NCBI GenBank assembly: GCA_023458875.1
Contig: JAEWXO010000012.1
Location: 1 to 36,551 of the forward strand
Source of the DNA: Bacillota bacterium
Lineage (GTDB): Bacteria > Bacillota > Clostridia > Oscillospirales > Ruminococcaceae
DNA length: 36,551 nt
Direction: 5' to 3'
Each line of letters starts with the position of its first letter. Position 1 is the stretch's first letter. A program made the position numbers and the translations under genes. This document shows, one piece after another, positions 31,776-36,551 of this stretch. The notes below the pieces were generated by a model, which was not told the DNA's origin, searched no databases, and saw nothing but the letters and a program-made list of their open reading frames with translations.

Positions 31776-32720
31776 TTATTGTTGAATAGGCTCGATAAAC
31801 TCTGCCAAACAGTATCCGGTCATATCGTTATATGAAACCCTGAACCATCTTATCGTATCATCATCTGTCATAACTGTTTCAAGAATTTCAACTACATCGC
31901 CTTTTACAAGCTGATGAAGTACATCTGCGTCATAAAATGTATCTGTACGTATACTGAGTGTGTCACCTGTTACAGTACCGAGGTTTTTTGGCGCTGTAAG
32001 CTGTTCACAGTCAAGCTTTACTGACAAAGGTGATTTGTCAGTAGAATCATCATCAAACTTAAATGAAGCCTGTATTGTATAATTATCGTTTTCAAATACT
32101 CTGTATGCATAATAATATGAATCATTTTCATTGATTACAGGTGCAGGCTTTGCAAAATTCAATGCGCTAGAAAGCTGTGAATATGTCATGTCAGCTTTTA
32201 TTTCAGGAGTGATGAAGCCGGCATCAGTTACTGTTATGGATGAAATTACAGACTCATCGGTAAGTGTTTTATCAAGTGTAGAGAATGTAAGCGGATAGCC
32301 AATATATGAAATAAGCGTTGTATCTGCCATTTTTATTGTATACTGTTCACCGAACTTATCTTTAAGATCCTTTAATGTTTTTCCTATAAGGTCAACGGCA
32401 AAATAGTCAGACTTAATAAGATCTTCTGCAGTTGTTTCAGCAACTGAATCCGGAACTGATGAGGAAGATTCTGATGCCTGAGGCTGTGACTTAGGTAATT
32501 TTTTATTTGTAAAGTTCAGATATATAAGCAAAAGAGAATAAAGAAAAATAATAACTGAAAGAATAAGTATACATATATGAAGCATATTTGAGGGCTTTAC
32601 GACTGTAATAAGTTCTTTTGACTCAGGATCAAGATCAATGTATTCATAAGTTTGTCCGCATTTTTTACATACATCGGTACCCCTAGGTATTTTTACTCCG
32701 CAGTTTTTACATCTTTTCAT
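31776..32720 (-). CDS. Zinc-ribbon, single-pass membrane protein with SH3-like C-terminus
   Basis: A 314-residue protein. A cytoplasmic zinc ribbon (C4-x2-C7, C18-x2-C21) precedes a transmembrane helix (about 45-69). A Ser/Gln-rich linker and a PASTA/SmpA-like middle (about 105-240, including DLIGKTLKDLKDKFG) follow. The final 65 residues look like a bacterial SH3 domain (LSIRTDTFYDADVLHQLVKGDVVEI, WFRVSY, GYCLAEF). The topology places the SH3 domain outside, possibly against the cell wall. Its role is unknown. It is divergent from the PilT-like gene and has its own near-consensus promoter. Confidence 0.8.
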   Translation of the reverse strand: MKRCKNCGVKIPRGTDVCKKCGQTYEYIDLDPESKELITVVKPSNMLHICILILSVIIFLYSLLLIYLNFTNKKLPKSQPQASESSSSVPDSVAETTAEDLIKSDYFAVDLIGKTLKDLKDKFGEQYTIKMADTTLISYIGYPLTFSTLDKTLTDESVISSITVTDAGFITPEIKADMTYSQLSSALNFAKPAPVINENDSYYYAYRVFENDNYTIQASFKFDDDSTDKSPLSVKLDCEQLTAPKNLGTVTGDTLSIRTDTFYDADVLHQLVKGDVVEILETVMTDDDTIRWFRVSYNDMTGYCLAEFIEPIQQ

Positions 32721-32793
32721 AAATATTTCACCTATTTTGTTTTTTATTTGTAATTAAATTTGTTATATAGAATTATAAAATGCTATATATTTA

Positions 32794-32823
32794 ATTATAT
32801 ATTATTTAAGTACTAATTGTCAA
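32794..32823 (-). promoter_or_regulatory. SigA promoter for the zinc-ribbon/SH3 gene
   Basis: Minus-strand TTGACA (32818-32823), an 18-bp spacer and TATAAT (32794-32799), 74 bp before the ATG. Confidence 0.8.
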
Positions 32824-32868
32824 TATAAATACAAGATAAAAACCAAATTAAATTTTGTACCAAATGTA

Positions 32869-32898
32869 TTGACCTTTAATGTAGCAAAATGCTATAAT
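32869..32898 (+). promoter_or_regulatory. SigA promoter for the PilT-like gene
   Basis: TTGACC (32869-32874), an 18-bp spacer and TATAAT (32893-32898), 43 bp before the ATG. Its -35 lies 45 bp from the divergent one. Confidence 0.8.
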
Positions 32899-32941
32899 TT
32901 ATTAGTGATAATTATTAATTTTTATGCTTGGAGGCTGAAAA

Positions 32942-34012
32942 ATGATTGTAACTGATGATAAAATAATTAGTTTAGTGGGATTTGCCCGTCAGATGAATTG
33001 TACTGACATACATATATCTATGGATCATCCTGTTGTACTGAGGAAAATGGGCGAGCTTATAAAAACTAATTTTGAGGCAAACAATGAAGACATAAAAAAA
33101 ATGATAATGTCTATGGTTGATGAAGAACAAAAGAATCTGATAAACGATAGCAAAGAAGTAATTACAACGTTTGATATGCCTAAACCACAGTCATTCAGGC
33201 AGAGAGTATGTATCTACAAGCAGATGGGTAAACTGGCAGCAGCTATACGACTGTTACCGTATTCAACAATTCCGATAGAAGAACTCAGTATACCTGAATC
33301 AGTTATAACCGAGCTTATTCGTCCGGCAGGAATAACATTTATTACAGGACCTGCAGGAAGCGGAAAAACAACAACAGCAGCTTCAATTATTCAGCAGATT
33401 TGCAACACAAATCCTATGCACATAATAACTTTGGAGGAGCCTGTTGAATATTTATTCAGAAGTACAAAGTCAACAGTACATCAGAGACAGATAGGAACTG
33501 ATGTTGATTCATTCAGCAAAGCATGCGAATTCGCATCGAAGGAAGATACGGATATAATTTATATTTCAGATATACGTGATTTTGATACGCTTAATGCAGC
33601 TGTGAAGGCTGCCGAAGGTGGACATGCAGTAATAGCGTGCTATAATGCAAACAGTATTCTTCATGCTCTTGATTCACTTGAAGAGCTTTGTCCTACTCAG
33701 AGACAGGAAAGATTCAGAATAAGATTTTCAAATGTAATAAGATCAATGATAAATCAGAAGCTTGTACCTTCTGCAGACGGAGCTTCAACTGTTATTGTAA
33801 ACGAAATTATGATCTGCAATGATGCAATAGCTAATGTTCTGCGTCAGGAGAAAAAAGAAGATATAAAAAATATTATGCAGACAAGCTCTGCTCTTGGAAT
33901 GCATACACTTAACAGTATTCTTGTAAAGCTTTGCGGAAGCGGAACAATAACACGTGAGTCAGCTATAAGATGTTCAGCTGACCGTGATGACCTGCTTCAG
34001 TATCTTAAATAA
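32942..34012 (+). CDS. Orphan PilT-like secretion ATPase with altered catalytic boxes
   Basis: A 356-residue protein of the type II/IV secretion ATPase family, PilT subgroup. Walker A is GPAGSGKT (136-143) and the Asp box is TLEEPVEYL (163-171). The Walker B region reads DIIYISDIRD (204-213), where PilT has DVILVGEMRD, so the catalytic Glu is replaced by Asp. The His box reads GGHAVIACYNANS (227-238), where PilT has TGHLVFGTLHTNS, so the conserved His-Thr is lost. The sequence otherwise keeps PilT length and order. No pilin, PilB or PilC gene is nearby. It may regulate pili instead of driving retraction, or act on another hexameric machine. GGAGG supports the start. Confidence 0.85.
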   Translation: MIVTDDKIISLVGFARQMNCTDIHISMDHPVVLRKMGELIKTNFEANNEDIKKMIMSMVDEEQKNLINDSKEVITTFDMPKPQSFRQRVCIYKQMGKLAAAIRLLPYSTIPIEELSIPESVITELIRPAGITFITGPAGSGKTTTAASIIQQICNTNPMHIITLEEPVEYLFRSTKSTVHQRQIGTDVDSFSKACEFASKEDTDIIYISDIRDFDTLNAAVKAAEGGHAVIACYNANSILHALDSLEELCPTQRQERFRIRFSNVIRSMINQKLVPSADGASTVIVNEIMICNDAIANVLRQEKKEDIKNIMQTSSALGMHTLNSILVKLCGSGTITRESAIRCSADRDDLLQYLK

Positions 34013-34052
34013 AAAATTTCAGTCTGGTACATTTTTATGTATCAGACTGAAA
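34011..34052. terminator. Terminator between the convergent PilT-like and GGDEF genes
   Basis: A stem of about 16 bp with one mismatch (34017-34032 with 34037-34052). The minus strand ends in six Ts (A-run at 34011-34016). It overlaps the ends of both genes and is best for the minus-strand transcript. Confidence 0.8.
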
Positions 34053-34054
34053 CT

Positions 34055-36358
34055 TTATGCTTTTAAAACGTTTTTTCTTTTATTTTTCTTTTGCTTATAA
34101 AGAAGAATATCAGCATTTTCAAGAATATCACTTAGCTGAATGCTTTGATCGCATACAAAAGGATAAATACCAAGGCTCATATTAATATAGTATGGCTTGT
34201 CACATTCGTTGTTGAAGTTTTCTGTTGTCATATTGATTCGGTTTGTAATAAGATTAAGATTTTCCGCATTTCCCAGAAGTGCAAATACAGCGAATTCATC
34301 TCCGCCTATTCGTCCTACTATATCAGTAGTACGGAATGAACGCAGAAGAATATTTGCTATTGATTTAAGTGAATAATCCCCGTCGTCATGACCAAATTTG
34401 TCGTTGATTACTTTAAGGTTATCCATATCTGCAAATACGACGACAGCATTTTTTCCGGCATTTGCAGGATTGCTTATTATTGACTGGGCATTGTCAAAAT
34501 ATCCTCGTCTGTTAAATACTCCTGTAAGTTCATCATGCTTTGATATTTTTTCAAGATTTTTATTGTTTTCTTTTTCTGATATAAGCATTGTATGCCATTT
34601 GTTAAGAACACTGCTGTATTTTATCGCCGTGCTTACCTGAACAGCTACCTTGTCCATGTACTTATAAAGCTCAGGTGAAATATCACAGATAAGGATTCCG
34701 TATAGCTCTTCGTTTGAGAAAAGAGGATTTATTACGAGTGATGATGAGTCATGAGCTGAGATGTAATTGTTTCTGAACAGATCACTTACATGAATGCATG
34801 GGTTGTGTGAATAATATTTTATGTTATCATTTACCTGAGAGAATTTAAGGTGAATTGTATCAGGCGGAGTCCATGGGCTGTTGTCATTGTGCATAACAGG
34901 ATTTTCAAATAGCAGAAGATAGCTTCTTTTAAAGCCGATCAATGAAAGCCTTTTCATTACAGGGTAAAAAGCCTTGTCGTTTGTTTCTCCTGTAATAATT
35001 ACGTCGTTTACAATTGAGTTTATTATCGAGTCCTTATTATGTATCTGTTTTAATAAATGAGAGTCAGTTATTTTGTAATATGTGGAAATTTCTCTGTAAA
35101 TCTGAGAGAAAATTAGTCCTGCCTCACCACTGCTTTCAATAGAGATTTTACAGCAGATGGCGTCAATAATATTAAAAATCGTGTCGTAGGAGATTGCTTT
35201 AAGTGCACCTGTCTGAATAACATCCGAAAGTGCCGAAATAATAACTTTTCTTGCCTGCTTTGATTTTACAGAACTTGTATAGTTAAGAAGTGTTTCAAAA
35301 AAGTTTCTGAAACACACCTTGATATTGTCATATGTTTGCCTGGTAAAATAATGTGACAGAAGAGGAGAATCATCACTTCCAAAAAGATAAAACATATAAT
35401 CATCAATTGTAAGAGAATCAATCTGATTTTTATGGATTTTTGAGTCTGCAAATATATAACTTAATTTTTCAGTTGATGTATTTTTACATCCGCATGAATT
35501 TCTTATTATAAGTGTTGTCGGAACAGTTATACGCTGGATTTCAGTTTTTCCCTTTATAGTTGATGCAAATTCTACAGACTGATATCCAAGGTCAAAGCTG
35601 CTGGCTTTTACAGTTGTAAGGGTAGGGGAAAGATTAACGGCTGTATGGGTATTGTCAAAGCCTATTACAGCAATGTTCTTTCCGACGGTGTATTTGCTTT
35701 TTGAGAGGATATTGTATCCTCCCTTTGCCATTTCGTCATTTGCAAAGCATATAGCATCAAGGTCAGGGTTTTCGTTAATAAGCTGCTGCACTTCCAGTTC
35801 GCAAAATTCGGAAAAGTTCCCGTATACGACTAAATTGTGGTCAATAGGAAGATTGTTTTCAAGAAGTGTCTGAAAGTAAACGTTTAGTCGTTCCACAGCG
35901 TCAAAATTTAACTTTGATCCGCTTACAAATCCTATTTTACGGCAGTTATGTTTATGTATAAGATGATTAATTGCTTTATTGAGGCCTGTCCTGTTGTCAA
36001 ATTTAATTGAATGATAGTTTTCATATTCAGAGGACATTGTTATAATCGGAATGTCCGGGAATTTTTTTAAAAATACCAGAATTTCATCCTCAGTAAGGGT
36101 GTTTCCTATATTTCCAGTCATGATAATAAGAACGTCAAGATTTTTATAGCTTCCTATGTCATATATTGTATTATATTGATAATAGTAAGGGGATTGCATT
36201 AAATCATTATAATTTGCGTTTAGATACATTCCAGGGAAAATTATAAGATTTGCATTAATATCAGCAGCAGCAGCAACTGCGCCCTGACACACGGAGCATG
36301 TAAAATCATCGTTAAAGTCGCTGACATACAAGCCAATGTTTAATTTACTGTTTCTCAT
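34055..36358 (-). CDS. LacI-type sensor diguanylate cyclase
   Basis: A 767-residue protein with no signal peptide, membrane helix or helix-turn-helix. Residues about 6-290 are a LacI/Peripla_BP_3 sugar-binding domain (NIGLYVSDFNDDF, VSGS, FANDEMAKGGYNIL, VIGFDNTHTA, LTTV). A middle region (about 300-590) contains a GAF-like sensor. A short coiled coil leads to a GGDEF domain (about 605-767, starting HDELTGVFNRRGYFD). The active-site GGDEF is intact at 685-689, and an inhibitory RxxD (RTTD) lies 5 residues upstream. It should make cyclic di-GMP in response to a cytosolic ligand, perhaps a sugar. AGGAGG precedes the ATG. It converges on the PilT-like gene. Confidence 0.9.
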   Translation of the reverse strand: MRNSKLNIGLYVSDFNDDFTCSVCQGAVAAAADINANLIIFPGMYLNANYNDLMQSPYYYQYNTIYDIGSYKNLDVLIIMTGNIGNTLTEDEILVFLKKFPDIPIITMSSEYENYHSIKFDNRTGLNKAINHLIHKHNCRKIGFVSGSKLNFDAVERLNVYFQTLLENNLPIDHNLVVYGNFSEFCELEVQQLINENPDLDAICFANDEMAKGGYNILSKSKYTVGKNIAVIGFDNTHTAVNLSPTLTTVKASSFDLGYQSVEFASTIKGKTEIQRITVPTTLIIRNSCGCKNTSTEKLSYIFADSKIHKNQIDSLTIDDYMFYLFGSDDSPLLSHYFTRQTYDNIKVCFRNFFETLLNYTSSVKSKQARKVIISALSDVIQTGALKAISYDTIFNIIDAICCKISIESSGEAGLIFSQIYREISTYYKITDSHLLKQIHNKDSIINSIVNDVIITGETNDKAFYPVMKRLSLIGFKRSYLLLFENPVMHNDNSPWTPPDTIHLKFSQVNDNIKYYSHNPCIHVSDLFRNNYISAHDSSSLVINPLFSNEELYGILICDISPELYKYMDKVAVQVSTAIKYSSVLNKWHTMLISEKENNKNLEKISKHDELTGVFNRRGYFDNAQSIISNPANAGKNAVVVFADMDNLKVINDKFGHDDGDYSLKSIANILLRSFRTTDIVGRIGGDEFAVFALLGNAENLNLITNRINMTTENFNNECDKPYYINMSLGIYPFVCDQSIQLSDILENADILLYKQKKNKRKNVLKA

Positions 36359-36399
36359 AAGTTTCCTCCTAATATGAGTATTATATTTATATAATAATA

Positions 36400-36429
36400 A
36401 TTATAGCATACAGTAAGTGTAAAATACAA
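36400..36429 (-). promoter_or_regulatory. Promoter of the diguanylate cyclase gene
   Basis: Minus-strand TTGTAT (36424-36429), an 18-bp spacer and TATAAT (36400-36405), about 42 bp before the start. Confidence 0.6.
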
Positions 36430-36502
36430 TAGAAATATATAATTTTATTTAAATTTACTATTTTTATTTATAAATATAAAAATATTGTAACTGTTCAGGA
36501 CT

Positions 36503-36551
36503 TCAGTCTTCAAGGGCATAAAACACATTGCCTTCAAAGACATTAAGAATT
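36503..36551 (-). CDS. Possible 3' end of a further minus-strand gene (partial)
   Basis: The last 48 nt of the window, read on the minus strand, give 15 residues ending FEGNVFYALED and a TGA at 36503-36505. The text looks like coding sequence, and its base composition is less AT-rich than the adjacent gap. The piece is too short to identify. Confidence 0.35.
   Translation of the reverse strand, partial: ILNVFEGNVFYALED

Noticed and set aside
1..36551. CRISPR arrays, insertion sequences or prophage genes
   Set aside because: No regularly spaced direct repeats of CRISPR length, no transposase or integrase frame, and no phage structural genes were found.

Overview
The window comes from an AT-rich, Gram-positive-type anaerobe of the Clostridia. 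It looks most like Ruminococcus or a close relative (Oscillospiraceae). The signs are a secreted protein ending in a dockerin-like EF-hand, a ferredoxin-linked 2-oxoacid oxidoreductase, the Firmicutes order yqfC-yqfD-phoH-ybeY-era-yqzL-recO, a SigH-type sigma factor and the sporulation genes ylbJ, yqfC and yqfD. Promoters are mostly near-consensus housekeeping (TTGACA/TATAAT) sites and many genes end in strong intrinsic terminators. The species is an inference; no rRNA gene is present.

Layout. 1-2.7 kb: the 3' end of adhE, a two-gene minus-strand operon (GNAT acetyltransferase and a STAS-like protein), a phosphotransferase-fold kinase, and two copies of a hairpin-rich intergenic repeat. 2.7-6.2 kb: a secreted CHAP amidase with a dockerin-like tail, a lipoprotein, and a membrane-anchored XRE regulator. 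6.3-7.2 kb: class II fructose-bisphosphate aldolase on its own transcript. 7.4-13.3 kb: one operon of iorA, iorB, a DUF4259 gene, a phenylacetate-CoA ligase, a tandem ACT protein and an EctB-like aminotransferase. This fits interconversion of arylacetates and aromatic 2-oxoacids, probably in the biosynthetic direction. 13.3-14.2 kb: a NusG-II domain protein overlapping a Gx-family transporter.

14.4-18.0 kb: zinc-ribbon and Cys-rich small proteins, then ylbJ divergent from yqfC-yqfD. 18.1-24.8 kb: the RNA/DNA maintenance block phoH, ybeY, era, yqzL, recO, mutS2 and rnz. yqzL (48 aa) overlaps recO. 24.9-26.7 kb: a Cys/Gly-repeat membrane peptide, sigH, a compact putative structured RNA, a double zinc-ribbon protein and a DUF1858 protein. 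27.1-31.7 kb: a fused TrmK-Nif3 gene, rqcH and a PepV-type dipeptidase. With mutS2 (RqcU) this places two parts of the bacterial ribosome-rescue pathway about 5 kb apart. 31.8-36.4 kb: a zinc-ribbon/SH3 membrane protein divergent from an orphan PilT-like ATPase with altered catalytic boxes, which converges on a cytosolic LacI-sensor diguanylate cyclase.

The observation most likely to be new is the RNA at 25925-25988. Two 7-nt hairpin loops are complementary over 5 bases inside a tRNA-like or purine-riboswitch-like layout, directly upstream of the zinc-ribbon gene. Other points to check are the TrmK-Nif3 fusion, the degenerate PilT and the orphan EctB.
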